Assembly (NCBI GenBank): GCA_963760935.1
Contig: CAVXFB010000008.1
Span: 310,001 to 374,000 of the forward strand
Origin: CAVXFB01 sp963760935
GTDB taxonomy: Bacteria; Planctomycetota; Planctomycetia; Pirellulales; Thermoguttaceae
Direction: 5' to 3'
DNA: 64,000 bases
Position 1 is the first letter of the stretch. Each line of letters starts with the position of its first letter. The position numbers and the translations under genes are program-made. The notes beneath the pieces were generated by a model. It was given only the letters and a program-made list of their open reading frames with translations. It made no database searches and was not told where the DNA came from. Shown piece after piece: positions 45,468 to 54,776 of this stretch.

Positions 45468-47574
45468 CTATTTCGCCGATTTCGTCTTGCCGCCTTCGTC
45501 TGCTTTTTCTGTCGACTTCTTGCCCGGCAGGGTCTCGGATTCGTACCTCTGCCACTTGCCGCCTTCTTCCGCTTTCTGCGGAGACTCGTCTTCCGGAAGC
45601 AATTCACGCCAGGGCTTCTTCACCTTGTAGCTTTCCAGCTCCTTCTTCAGCGACGCATCGTGCTCCTTGTCGCCAATTGCGACCGCTTTGCTCGACCACT
45701 TGATGGCGGTCTTGAAGTCGCCCGTCTCGGCGTAGGCCGCGGCCAGCGTGCTGAGAATGTAGGCCTCCTTATACTCGGTCAGTTCGGCGGCCTTGGTCGC
45801 CAACTCAATCGCGCGGCGGCCATTTCGCAGCTTGTCGTCCGGCGACGTGGCCAGCACCCAGGCAAAGTTGTTCAGCACGCTCTGATTCTTGGGATCAAGC
45901 TTCAGGGCCCTCTCATAATCGGCAATCGCTTCGGCCTGCTTGCCAACGTTGAGATAGGCGTCGCCGCGACCATGCAAAGCCCGTGAATCATCGGGCTCGG
46001 TTGCCAGCATGATGGAATACTCTTCGATCGCTTTGTCCGTCTTCTTCTGAGCGCCGTAGACCGCCGCCAACTGCAGCACCGTGAGCATATCTTTCGGATC
46101 GGCCTTGCGCAGCTTCTCCAGTTCGCTTATGGCTTCGTCATACCGCCGGGCGTCGGCCAGAAATAGCGCCCGGGTGCGAATGGCTGCCGGCAACTGGGGC
46201 TGAAGTCGCAGGGCCTCGTCCACGTCGGCCATGGCTTTGTCTTTGTCGCCTTTCTGCTGATAGGCGCTGGCCCGCATCAATAGAAACAGCGCGTTGCTCG
46301 GCTCGATGGCCAAGGCTCGGTCATAGTCGGCAATGGCCTCCGCGTATTTGCCAGCCATCAGGTAAATTTCACCGCGTCCGCGCAGTGCGCGCAAGTCGTT
46401 GGGATCGGCCGTCAACGCCGCAGTGTAGTTCTCGATCGCCTTGTCCGTATTTTTCTGCGCGCCGTAGAGCAAGGCCAACTGCAGCAGCGTACGCGTATCC
46501 TTGGGATCGATCTTGTGGAGCTTCTCCAATTCGGCGATGGCCCCATCATAGTGCTCGCCTTCGGCCAAGAGCGAGGCGCAGATGCGCATGGCCAGCGGCA
46601 AGTTCGGCCTCAGCTTCAGGGCCTGATCCACGTCGGCCATGGCCTTGTCTTTGTCGCCCATCTGTTGATACACGCTGGACCGCATCAACAGCACGGCCAC
46701 ATTGTTCGGATCGACCAACAGCGCCTTAGTGAGATCCTCGACGGCCGACGTGTGCTTGTTCTGCTCCGTATGAACCCTGGCCTTCTGCACCAAGGGCATC
46801 ACCGATTCGGGGCTTGCTTGATGCGCCTTGTCGAGCGCGGCAAGGGCCTCGTCATATTTCTTCGACCGTGCCAGCACGATCGCCTTGGCCTCGTACGTCG
46901 ACGTGTCCTTGGGATCGAGTTCGATGGCCTTGTTCAAATCGGCCAGGGCCAAATCGGTCTTTTCCATGTCGGCCAGCAGCCGGCCCCGGCGGCGTAGTGG
47001 GTTGGGGTCGTTGGGCAGCACGCCGCACGGCTTCGTCGAGATCGGCCAGCTTCTTCTCCGGCGTTTCCTGCAAGCCCGCGCGCAACATCAACGCCTTGGC
47101 CCGGGTCGCCGGCTCGTCCAGCCCCACATCCAGCGCCTTATCGATCTCCTCGCGAGCCTTCTTCGCATCGCCGCCCCGCAATAGGTTCAACTGGGCAATC
47201 AATAGATGGGCTTCCCCCAACTTGGCATCCAGTTGCACGGCCCGTTCCAGGTCCGATAGGGCAAACTGCCGCTTCTGGCGTAAATCGTCGGGCGACCTGA
47301 CGCCCATCATGATCTGCCTGAATGTCTCCTGCCCGCGCTGGACCAACGTCGAACTCAGCAGCTTATTGGCAAAGCCGACGTTGTCCTTGTCGAGACCCTT
47401 CTTCAGCGCGCTTTCCGTCAGACTGATTACTTCACCGAGGTCGCTGATGGTTCGGGCGTTAAGCTTCGTGTCGATAGCTTTGTCCAGGTCGTCCTGTCCG
47501 TCGCTGCCGGCGTGCGCCGACGCGGCAACCAACAATAGAATCATGGGCAGAAGCACTCGCAAAAACTTCAACAT
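45468..47574 (-). pseudogene. Large secreted TPR protein, one frameshift
   Basis: The start at 47574 opens a signal peptide (MLKFLRVLLPMILLLVAASAHAG). About a dozen tetratricopeptide repeats follow, e.g. ADLNKAIELDPKDTSTYEAKA, ADVDQALKLRPNLPLAMR and ADYERALKLDPKNQSVLNNFAWVLA, and the tail is Lys/Glu-rich. The first frame is lost at about 47021, where the other frame continues in register (LPNDPNPLRRRGRLLADM to the stop at 45468). One extra base near 47020-47030 (GCGGCGTG instead of GCGCGTG) would explain it. TPRs bind protein partners, here outside the cytoplasm. Confidence 0.75.
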
Positions 47575-47745
47575 GGGACGATGCCTTTTCGGTCTAGATC
47601 GCCTCGCCAGTTACAGATCGGTCTAGTGCATTATAGGAGAGAGCGAAGCGGGGCGAAAGGCGACCCCTTGTCTGACTAGCAGCCAAGACGCGGGTGATTG
47701 GTGCGAGGCGGCGGGAAATGGCACGGACTGGGGCAGGCAAGGGCT

Positions 47746-47815
47746 CACGCAAAGACGCTAAGACGCAAAGATTTTGAGGGTGTGCCGGTCGTTTGCGTCT
47801 TCGCGCCTTTGCGTG
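47746..47815. repeat. 24-base inverted repeat (CACGCAAAGACGC...)
   Basis: CACGCAAAGACGCTAAGACGC at 47746 and GCGTCTTCGCGCCTTTGCGTG ending 47815 form 24-base arms with two mismatches around ~22 bases. It lies in the ~300-base gap 47575-47877, which holds nothing else I can name. Confidence 0.75.
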
Positions 47816-47877
47816 ATGCTCTTCGTGGGTTTCGAGCACCTGGGGTGGGTCGAACGCGGCGAGTGCCGCTAGATCGT

Positions 47878-50280
47878 CTACCGCGCTCGTGCACGGCGCG
47901 AAGGCGGCTCGTTAGCTCTCCGTTCCATCGTCAACACAAAATCGGGAGCCCCCGCCCAGCCGCCGAAAGTCACTTGCACCGCAGGGTGCTGAAGAATTTC
48001 CTTCAATTTCTTCGCGATCGCCTTTTCGGCCGCTTCGAGGCTCAAGCCGCGCACCTGGACCCTGCCGTATGCCGGCCCTAACGGAACGGTCCCGCTCGGC
48101 TCGACAACGCGCAGCCCCAGGATCGGCGCATAATCGAACGTTCCAGAGGCGTTAATCAACAGTATTTGTCCTGGCTCAATCGTGTATCCAACGTTGGGCG
48201 GCGTGGTCTCGCGAAAGTGGATATTCGGTATCGTTTCGCGCGAATCCGGCCGAGGAATGGGAAATGTGACTTGGACCTCTGGTTGCTGGAGCACTTCTTT
48301 GAGCTTCTTGGTAATCGCTTTCTCGGCTTCTGCCAGCGTCAGCCCACTGACTTGTGCTCGCCCGTATGCCGGGCCCAGCGGCAGCGTCCCGGTGTGTTCC
48401 ACGGTCAGCGGCCCATCGATCGGCTGGTCCAACAACGTGCCGGCCACACGCACGTTCAGCACATCGCCCGGGGCGATCGTATAAGGCAATCTCGGAAACA
48501 CGGCATCTCGCCACTTGTCGCCCCGCCGCGACAATTGCACTTGGACCTTTGGCTTGGCCAAGGTCGGTTTCAAGTGCCGAACAATGGCCTCCTGTGCTTG
48601 GTCGACCGAGAGACCTTTGATGTCGACCCGGCCGTAGAGTGGCCCCAGCGGGACGCGGCCGTCTGGTTCGATAAGGTAAAAACCAGCAATAGGTTGGTCC
48701 AAAAGTGTATTGGTGACCTGGACTTGCACCACGTCGAGCGGCTGAAGGATAAAGGGCTTATCGTTTGGCGGCGGGGTTTTCGATCGCCGCGCCAGGGTCA
48801 CCTGAACATCAGGTTGGGCAAGTATCGTCTTTAGATGCTGCGTGATCTTGCGTTCCGCCTCTTCGGGCGTCAAGTTGCCGACGTTTACCCGCCCATACTC
48901 CGGCCCGAGGGCTACGCGCCCGTCCGGCTCGACAAGAAAGCCGCCGTCGATGGGTTGGCCGAAAAGTGTGCCGGTGACGCGAATCTGGAGCACATCGTAG
49001 CCCGAGATGCGATACGGCGCTTCGTTTTGCCGTTTCGCTGCCGTCGCAGCGTGAGGCTCGGCCGGCTTGGCTGGCTTAGCCGGTTCGGCTTGCGACAGCG
49101 CTGTGCCGCCGGCGATCATCGTGGCGGCGAACACGATCGCTAAGAACGTCAATGTCGTGCGGGAATTTCGGACCATCACATTTCTCCTTTCGTCCAACAA
49201 GGCCGCAACGCGGTGTTCGAGCCGCCAGCGCGGATGAAACAGGCCGACAGCGGCCAATCGCGTGTGTCGCGTGGAAATTGCTTGCGAAACGGTCAACAAC
49301 GTTTCGGCATAGCCGGGTCCATCGCCTTGCCGCAGAACGTAATTATCACAGACTTCCTCTCGCGCCTTGGCGAGATGGCGATTCAGAAAATGCACCGGTG
49401 GATAGGGCCAATAGACCATTGCGGTCAGACGTTGCAGGAGCCCCACTAGTGGATCGCGCCGCAGCGCATGGGCGAACTCGTGCACCAGCACGTCGCGAAG
49501 ACTCCGCGCATCGAGCGCCGTCAGCAGTTTTGAAGGCAGAATCACCAGAGGTCGCAACAGGCCCACGGTAATTGGGCCCGGCAATGCGGCGCTCGGCGGC
49601 GCAACGGCCAACCGCGGCAGCTTCTTAACACCCAGGGCATCGCGGACCTCGCCAATAATGGCGGGCAAGCGATCTTCGGCGACCGTTTCCGTCTGCCGCT
49701 TCAACCGCGCGACGCTCCACCAGCCATGCAGCAGCCGTGCAAAGAAACAGAGCACGCCAAGGGCCCAGACGATCGCCGCCGCGCCGAGCATCAGCCGGAG
49801 CGGATCAACATGCTCGCCGCGAACCACGGTCCCCTCTCCGGGCACCGACCGGAGCTTGGTCGGGATTGGATTAGGGTAAGGGCTTGTGGCAGGCACACTC
49901 TGTGTGCCGTTGCTTATCGTCTTCTTCAGCGGCTCGACGCTGCGGCGCTCATCGTCGCGCGAGCCAGCGGACGGCACGCGAAGCGTGCCTGCTACTTTCG
50001 CCGACGGCGCAACATCAATCTCGGCCTCGGTCGTTCGCGGCCACAATCGCAACGAAACCAGCGATAGGCCGGCCCGCTGGATCGAAGAGGCCGCAAGCGG
50101 GCCCAGCAGCACACAGCCCAGGGCGCTGAGCCAGATCGCATGCCGCAGCGCCGGCCGGTGCCGCCCCAGCGCCGCCGACAGCAGCCACGCAAGCCCAACC
50201 ACGACCGCCACCTGAACGAGCACGTTGACCACAAGCATCGCGATCGCGTCGCCCGGAGCGAACTTGGGCAACAGGTTCAT
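47878..50280 (-). CDS. M56 (BlaR1-type) membrane protease fused to four polysaccharide-export-like modules
   Basis: 800 residues. Helices at ~14-35, 48-65 and 166-186 frame an M56 protease with HEFAH at 267-271 and REEVCDNYV at ~307-315, where the Glu can bind zinc. A fourth helix (~374-394) leads to the periplasm, where four similar modules follow (~422-498, 509-588, 599-675, 698-773). Each has PGDVL-type start, a DGRVPLGPxYGRVxVxGL block and a QPxVQV end, resembling the Poly_export fold. BlaR1 proteins sense a ligand outside and cleave BlaI; here the sensor may bind a glycan. Residues ~96-130 (VAGTLRVPS...QSVPAT) are encoded by a palindromic repeat. Overlaps BlaI by four bases. Confidence 0.85.
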   Translation of the reverse strand: MNLLPKFAPGDAIAMLVVNVLVQVAVVVGLAWLLSAALGRHRPALRHAIWLSALGCVLLGPLAASSIQRAGLSLVSLRLWPRTTEAEIDVAPSAKVAGTLRVPSAGSRDDERRSVEPLKKTISNGTQSVPATSPYPNPIPTKLRSVPGEGTVVRGEHVDPLRLMLGAAAIVWALGVLCFFARLLHGWWSVARLKRQTETVAEDRLPAIIGEVRDALGVKKLPRLAVAPPSAALPGPITVGLLRPLVILPSKLLTALDARSLRDVLVHEFAHALRRDPLVGLLQRLTAMVYWPYPPVHFLNRHLAKAREEVCDNYVLRQGDGPGYAETLLTVSQAISTRHTRLAAVGLFHPRWRLEHRVAALLDERRNVMVRNSRTTLTFLAIVFAATMIAGGTALSQAEPAKPAKPAEPHAATAAKRQNEAPYRISGYDVLQIRVTGTLFGQPIDGGFLVEPDGRVALGPEYGRVNVGNLTPEEAERKITQHLKTILAQPDVQVTLARRSKTPPPNDKPFILQPLDVVQVQVTNTLLDQPIAGFYLIEPDGRVPLGPLYGRVDIKGLSVDQAQEAIVRHLKPTLAKPKVQVQLSRRGDKWRDAVFPRLPYTIAPGDVLNVRVAGTLLDQPIDGPLTVEHTGTLPLGPAYGRAQVSGLTLAEAEKAITKKLKEVLQQPEVQVTFPIPRPDSRETIPNIHFRETTPPNVGYTIEPGQILLINASGTFDYAPILGLRVVEPSGTVPLGPAYGRVQVRGLSLEAAEKAIAKKLKEILQHPAVQVTFGGWAGAPDFVLTMERRANEPPSRRARAR
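49886..49995. repeat. 110-bp element with GTGGCAGGCAC terminal inverted repeats, inside the M56 gene
   Basis: The ends GTGGCAGGCACACTCTGTGT (49886 on) and GCACGCGAAGCGTGCCTGCT (to 49995) are imperfect inverted repeats of ~24 bases. It is read in frame in the loop between the second and third helices. Shorter relatives lie at 9656 and 19753. Confidence 0.8.
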
Positions 50281-50684
50281 GGCTTGTTCCTCCCCTTCTT
50301 TTCGCGGCGGCTCTTTTCCAGCATGGCGCGGATCCGTTCGGCCTCGCCGTCCGAGAGGTCGCCACTGCCCAGCAGCGTCATGACGAGCCCTTCGGCCGAC
50401 CCGCCGAACGCCGTATCGACTAGGCGCCGCGCGATGTGTTGCAGGGCCGTTTCCTGCGAAATGCTCGCCCGGTAGCGGAGCACGTTGCCTTCAGAGCGAC
50501 GGTGGAGCCAGCCCTTTTCTTCCAGCCGCGCAATGAGCGTCAGCACGGTGTTTCGAGCCACCGGCCGCCGGGCGGCAAATATCTGCCACACCTCGGCCAC
50601 GGTGGCTTCGCCCCGGTCCCAAATAATGTTGAGAACCTCCAGTTGGGCATCCGAAGGGAGCGGCGGTCGGTCGGTCTTGGTCAC
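50277..50684 (-). CDS. BlaI/MecI/CopY-family repressor
   Basis: 135 residues from the GTG at 50684, eight bases after AAAGGAGA; a TTG at 50702 lies before this ribosome site and is rejected. Winged helix: LPSDAQLEVLNIIWDRGEATVAEVWQIFAARRPVARNTVLTLIARLEEKGWL. The scissile-type region and dimer helices follow (YRASISQETALQHIARRLVDTAFGG) and the tail is basic. It should repress the pair until the M56 protein cleaves it. The stop overlaps the M56 start (ATGA). Confidence 0.92.
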   Translation of the reverse strand: MTKTDRPPLPSDAQLEVLNIIWDRGEATVAEVWQIFAARRPVARNTVLTLIARLEEKGWLHRRSEGNVLRYRASISQETALQHIARRLVDTAFGGSAEGLVMTLLGSGDLSDGEAERIRAMLEKSRREKKGRNKP

Positions 50685-50702
50685 GGACGAGTCTCCTTTC
50701 AA

Positions 50703-50744
50703 CTACTAATGTAGGCATTCTACCTACAGTCGTAGTTTTGTCAA
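50703..50744 (-). promoter_or_regulatory. Sigma-70 promoter with two CTAC-N4-GTAG operators for BlaI
   Basis: On the minus strand TTGACA (50739-50744) and TAGAAT (50717-50722) are 16 bases apart. CTACGACTGTAG (50724-50735) lies in the spacer and CTACATTAGTAG (50703-50714) just past the -10; their centres are 21 bases apart, two helical turns. This is the layout expected of an autoregulated BlaI operator. Confidence 0.8.
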
Positions 50745-50994
50745 CTGGAGATTCGTCCGTAGCTTCCATCATGTGCGCAGCACGTCATGGCCATCATCTG
50801 CCAAATAGGCAGCCCGGCGCGTGCCGAACGTCTCCAATGCGGCCATTGTCGCGGATTTCCACTCTTGGCATTATTGGCCACTATGACGTAATATCCATTA
50901 GAGACATGAGTTGCATCCGTTCGTCGCCAATCGCCCGCAGTCGGCATACAACTTGCTGTCCAAGCGAGCGGACGCAGATGAGGAAGTATCAACC

Positions 50995-51384
50995 ATGCTG
51001 GCCGAAATTCCCTCGCTCTTAATCACCGACGACGATCCCGGCTTCCGCGAGACCATGCGCGTCGTCTTCGAGCCCCGAGGGTTCCGCACGCTCCTGGCCA
51101 GCGACGGCGAAGAGGCCATAAAGATCGTCCATACCGAGACGGTCCATCTGGCGCTGCTGGATATGCACATGCCGAAGCTAACCGGGCTGGAAACGCTGCG
51201 GATGCTGAAGGATTTTCGCGCAATGCTGCCCTGCATCCTGCTCTCGGCCCATCTCGACGATCGAATTATCGAGCAGGCCCAGCGTGCCCAGGCCTATCTC
51301 GTCCTCTCCAAGACTATGACCGTCGGCCAGATCACCACCGCCGTGCGTCAAGCCCTGCAGCGAACGTATGCTTGGCGCGGGTAA
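50995..51384 (+). CDS. Single-domain response regulator
   Basis: 129 residues from the ATG at 50995 with GAGGAAG upstream. A CheY-like receiver: acidic pocket LLITDDDPGFRETM, phosphoacceptor LLDMHMPKLTGLETL, Thr/Ser position ILLSAHLDD, and Lys in YLVLSKTMT. There is no output domain. No histidine kinase is adjacent, so the partner is unknown. A long nested hairpin starts 21 bases after the stop. Confidence 0.9.
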   Translation: MLAEIPSLLITDDDPGFRETMRVVFEPRGFRTLLASDGEEAIKIVHTETVHLALLDMHMPKLTGLETLRMLKDFRAMLPCILLSAHLDDRIIEQAQRAQAYLVLSKTMTVGQITTAVRQALQRTYAWRG

Positions 51385-51404
51385 TACGAGCGAGTCAGTT
51401 CTTC

Positions 51405-51542
51405 CTAGGCTTTGTCGGAAAACATCGGAACCTCCCGGTTGTCATTCTGAGCGCAGCGAAGAATCTACGAGCTTTCCCGACCTCGGAAGAGATCGTTCGC
51501 TGCGCTCAGGATGACGTGTTCGCCGTTTCCGACAAAGCCTAG
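51405..51542. repeat. Nested hairpin element, copy 1
   Basis: Perfect 17-base ends CTAGGCTTTGTCGGAAA (51405-51421) and TTTCCGACAAAGCCTAG (51526-51542) enclose a second inverted pair, CTGAGCGCAGCGAAGAATCT and AGATCGTTCGCTGCGCTCAG. Remaining 51543-51713 shows nothing clear. Confidence 0.88.
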
Positions 51543-51713
51543 CATACGTCGCCCGGCATCGACTTGGCCCCGTGCGCCTCTCACTACGCCCGAGATGGCC
51601 TTGCACATGCTGCATGTCGGGAAATTGCCAAGGTCTTGTTTCGGGCAAACGCGTGCGCGATAATGTCGCACGTCTGCGTATTGCCCACCACAACGCCCCG
51701 CCGAGAAAATGCC

Positions 51714-53636
51714 ATGATCAAGCCAACTATCGTTATGCTGTTTCTTGCGGCGTCATTCGTTCTGATTGACCGAGGTGCGCAGGGTGCTACCGCTGCTTCG
51801 GCAGTGGCGGTGAAATCACCCGATGGCAATTTGGTGCTCACCATCGAGATCAAGGCCAACGGCAAGAATCAGGGCTGCCTGTTTTATCGTGTTGACTATA
51901 AGGGCCGAACCGTCCTGGCCGATTCCCAGCTTGGATTAAATCTCAAAGATCTGCCATCGTTGAAGGAAGGCTTTCGGATCGCTGGCAGCCACGCGTCGGC
52001 ACACGATGAAACGTGGACGCCGGTTTGCGGCGAGCGGAGCACGTATCGCGATCACTACAACGAGCTGCGACTCGACCTGGAAGACAGTCAGTCGCCGCCG
52101 CGTAAGCTGGGAATCGTGACGCGCGCCTACGACGAAGGGGCCGCATTCTATTATGTCTTCCCCGAGCAGCAAGCTTTGCAGGCGTTCACGGTTGCCGCCG
52201 AAGACACCCGTTTCCAATTTACTGGGGACTACACCGCGTGGGCCGTCTACTCTGCGCAGGGCGACTATGCCGGACTTCGGGAACCGGGCGGCCCTACGCC
52301 GCTAAGCAAGATCAAGCCGGGAGCCGAACGGCCTATGCCTGTCCGCATCGCCGATGACCTCTACGTCGCGCTGGCCGAAGCACGTGGGATCGGATATGCA
52401 CGAATGAAGTTTCGTCCGGTTCCGGGCATCGAGTATGCGCTGGAGAGCGCGCTCGACGGAACGGTTGCACTGAAGACACCGTGCCGCAGTCCCTGGCGAG
52501 TCGTCATGGTGGCCGAAAGCCCCGGGAAGCTGCTTGAAAATAACTCGATCCTGCTCAACTTGAACGATCCGTGCGTCCTGAAGGACGTCTCATGGATCAA
52601 ACCGGGCAAGGTGATCCGTGACGGGACCCTTTCTACGGACGGCGGAAAGTCGTGCGTCGACTTCTGCGTCGCCCATAATATGCAGTATGTGCTGTTCGAC
52701 GCCCGCTGGTACGGTCCGGAGCATGACCCGAAATCCGATGCGCGGAAGGTGAACGTCATACCCAAGAAAGGCATCCCAGCCAAGCCGCTCGACTTGCAGG
52801 AGGTCATTCGCTACGGGAAAGAAAGGGGTATCGGCGTTATCCTCTATGTGAACCATATTGCCCTAGAACAACAAATCGACGACTTGCTGCCGCTTTACGA
52901 AAAGTGGGGCGTCTGCGGCCTCAAATTCGGCTTTGTCAATGTCGGCTCCCAGCGGTGGACCGATTGGCTTCTGGAGGCCGTGCGGAAATGCGCCGCACAT
53001 CGACTCATGGTGGATGTACACGACGAGTACCGGCCAACCGGCTACCAGCGGACGTATCCGAACTGGATGACCGTCGAGGGGATCCGTGGAAATGAAGCGT
53101 TTCCCACGCCAATTCACGACGCTACGCTTCCTTTCACGCGATTCTTGGCCGGACCAGCCGACTACACGTTCTGCTGGTACAACGAGCGACTGAAGAACAG
53201 CCACGCCCATCAATTGGCCATTTCAGTAATCTACTACAGCCCATGGCAGGTTCTCTATTGGTACGACACACCGGAGCAGTTTCGAGGCGAGAAGGAACTC
53301 GAATTTTGGGACGGCCTGCCCACCGTCTGGGACGATACTCGGGTGATCAACGGGCAAATCGGCGAGTACGTAACGGTCGCCCGACGAAATGGCCAGCAGT
53401 GGTGGGTAGGAACGATCGACGCGGTCAAAGGCAAGCCGCTTTCGGTGCCCTTGGCTTTCCTTGATGCGGACAAGAAGTATCAAGCGACCATTTACACCGA
53501 CGCCGACGCAAACGGCAGCGTGTCGCGACCAGTCAAGATCGCGACCCGCGCCGTGGACCGTAAAACGGTCATCACCGTCGACATTCCCAGCAACGGCGGC
53601 CATGCCATGCGAATCGTGCCCCTGCCGCCTCGCTAG
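51714..53636 (+). CDS. Glycoside hydrolase family 97 protein
   Basis: 640 residues from the ATG at 51714, which opens a signal peptide (IKPTIVMLFLAASFVLIDRGAQG). The N-terminal beta domain (~25-270) begins VKSPDGNLVLTIEIKANGK, standard for GH97; the TIM barrel includes VDFCVAHNMQYVLFDARWYG, KERGIGVILYVNHIA and LMVDVHDEYRPTGYQRTYPNWMTVEG cited in parts; the C-terminal beta domain closes it. GH97 enzymes act on alpha-glucosides or alpha-galactosides with calcium. A Gly (GLKFGFV) occurs where retaining members may have a nucleophilic Asp, so an inverting mechanism is possible; this needs an alignment. Confidence 0.9.
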   Translation: MIKPTIVMLFLAASFVLIDRGAQGATAASAVAVKSPDGNLVLTIEIKANGKNQGCLFYRVDYKGRTVLADSQLGLNLKDLPSLKEGFRIAGSHASAHDETWTPVCGERSTYRDHYNELRLDLEDSQSPPRKLGIVTRAYDEGAAFYYVFPEQQALQAFTVAAEDTRFQFTGDYTAWAVYSAQGDYAGLREPGGPTPLSKIKPGAERPMPVRIADDLYVALAEARGIGYARMKFRPVPGIEYALESALDGTVALKTPCRSPWRVVMVAESPGKLLENNSILLNLNDPCVLKDVSWIKPGKVIRDGTLSTDGGKSCVDFCVAHNMQYVLFDARWYGPEHDPKSDARKVNVIPKKGIPAKPLDLQEVIRYGKERGIGVILYVNHIALEQQIDDLLPLYEKWGVCGLKFGFVNVGSQRWTDWLLEAVRKCAAHRLMVDVHDEYRPTGYQRTYPNWMTVEGIRGNEAFPTPIHDATLPFTRFLAGPADYTFCWYNERLKNSHAHQLAISVIYYSPWQVLYWYDTPEQFRGEKELEFWDGLPTVWDDTRVINGQIGEYVTVARRNGQQWWVGTIDAVKGKPLSVPLAFLDADKKYQATIYTDADANGSVSRPVKIATRAVDRKTVITVDIPSNGGHAMRIVPLPPR

Positions 53637-53710
53637 GCGTCGGTCGAAGCTAATGGCGATCCAGAGACAACATCGACCATGCTTGGGTACGTCGGAATGG
53701 GCCCCAATTC

Positions 53711-53851
53711 GCTTGTCGGCATCGTGAGCGCAGCGAAGGATCTCGTCCGAGGCCGGGAAAGCTCCGTAGATTCTTCGCTGCGCTCAGAATGACAATTGGG
53801 CTGCGGTCAGAATGACAATCGGGAGGTTTCGATGTTTTCCGACAAATCCTA
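53711..53851. repeat. Nested hairpin element, copy 2
   Basis: Same inner pair (GTGAGCGCAGCGAAGGATCT and AGATTCTTCGCTGCGCTCAG) and right end TTTTCCGACAAATCCTAG at 53834-53851; the left outer arm is worn. The CTAG end supplies the TAG stop of the minus-strand cytochrome gene. It fills the gap between two convergent genes. Confidence 0.8.
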
Positions 53852-54631
53852 GTTCACATCCGGGTGGAAGATAACGTGACAGTCTTCGCAGCTTTGGGTC
53901 AGCTTCTTCATTGCCTGATCTGCGGCGGTTGCATCGGCCTTGTGAATCGCGGCGTTAAGCTCGCCCGCATCATCGCGCATCTGGATGGCGAACTTCTGCC
54001 ACTGCTTCACTTGTTCGGGGTTCTTTGCCTCCGACGTGTCGACAATCGAGACGTGGCCGATGACGGCGATCACGGCCGAGTATCCGGCGGTATCCTTGCC
54101 CTTCGACTTGATCTTCGCCGGCTTGACGAACAAACGCAGCTTTTGATTCACCACCGGCACCTGTTTCATCAGTTCCGGAAGCGAGGCCACTTTCTCCCAT
54201 TTCAACGCCACATTGGCCGACGCCTTACCCTCGGCCACAGCTCTTAGATCGGCCACAGCCTTTTTTGCCGACGCATAGTCCTTCGAAGCGGCCACGGCCT
54301 GTGCGGCCTTCATCATGGCGCCCGCTTGCTGCTTATACTTATTCGGCTGGTCGTGCAATCCCAGCGCGAGGGCGATCACTGCCAACGTATTCGCCTGCTT
54401 GGCGACCTTGGTCTCGTCGTCCTTGTAGTCCTCCTCATTCGCCACGGCCCTCTCCAGGCCCTTGATATAGACATCGGCCTGGTTGGTCAGGTCTTCGGCC
54501 GGTGCGAAGGTCGAAACCTTGGCTGCCAACGCATCGTCTTCGGCCGCCCAACTTGCTCCAGCGGCGACGATGCCGCCGACGAACGCCAGCCAAGCGGCAG
54601 CCAAAATCACTCGATTTGTCAACAGCGCCAC
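53849..54631 (-). CDS. Cytochrome c'-like periplasmic protein
   Basis: 260 residues from the GTG at 54631, after GGAG; a longer frame has no ribosome site. The signal peptide (VILAAAWLAFVGGIVAAGASWA) is followed by a helical body and a single haem motif close to the end (SCEDCHVIFHPD), where c'-type cytochromes carry it. An extra Lys-rich region (~155-175) and a paralogous-looking N-terminal half suggest a domain duplication with only the C-terminal half keeping haem. Role: electron transfer or gas binding; unknown here. Confidence 0.75.
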   Translation of the reverse strand: MALLTNRVILAAAWLAFVGGIVAAGASWAAEDDALAAKVSTFAPAEDLTNQADVYIKGLERAVANEEDYKDDETKVAKQANTLAVIALALGLHDQPNKYKQQAGAMMKAAQAVAASKDYASAKKAVADLRAVAEGKASANVALKWEKVASLPELMKQVPVVNQKLRLFVKPAKIKSKGKDTAGYSAVIAVIGHVSIVDTSEAKNPEQVKQWQKFAIQMRDDAGELNAAIHKADATAADQAMKKLTQSCEDCHVIFHPDVN

Positions 54632-54776
54632 GGTGCGTCTCCTCGGTTCCTGGGTTTTGATCGACACAAATCTTGCATACTGCCCACGGAGCGTCAAGAG
54701 CGGTCATTTCCATTCGCCGAATCCTCCGTTACAATATGCCCATTGCCACACTGAGGGGCTAGCTGCAAGCACACTT

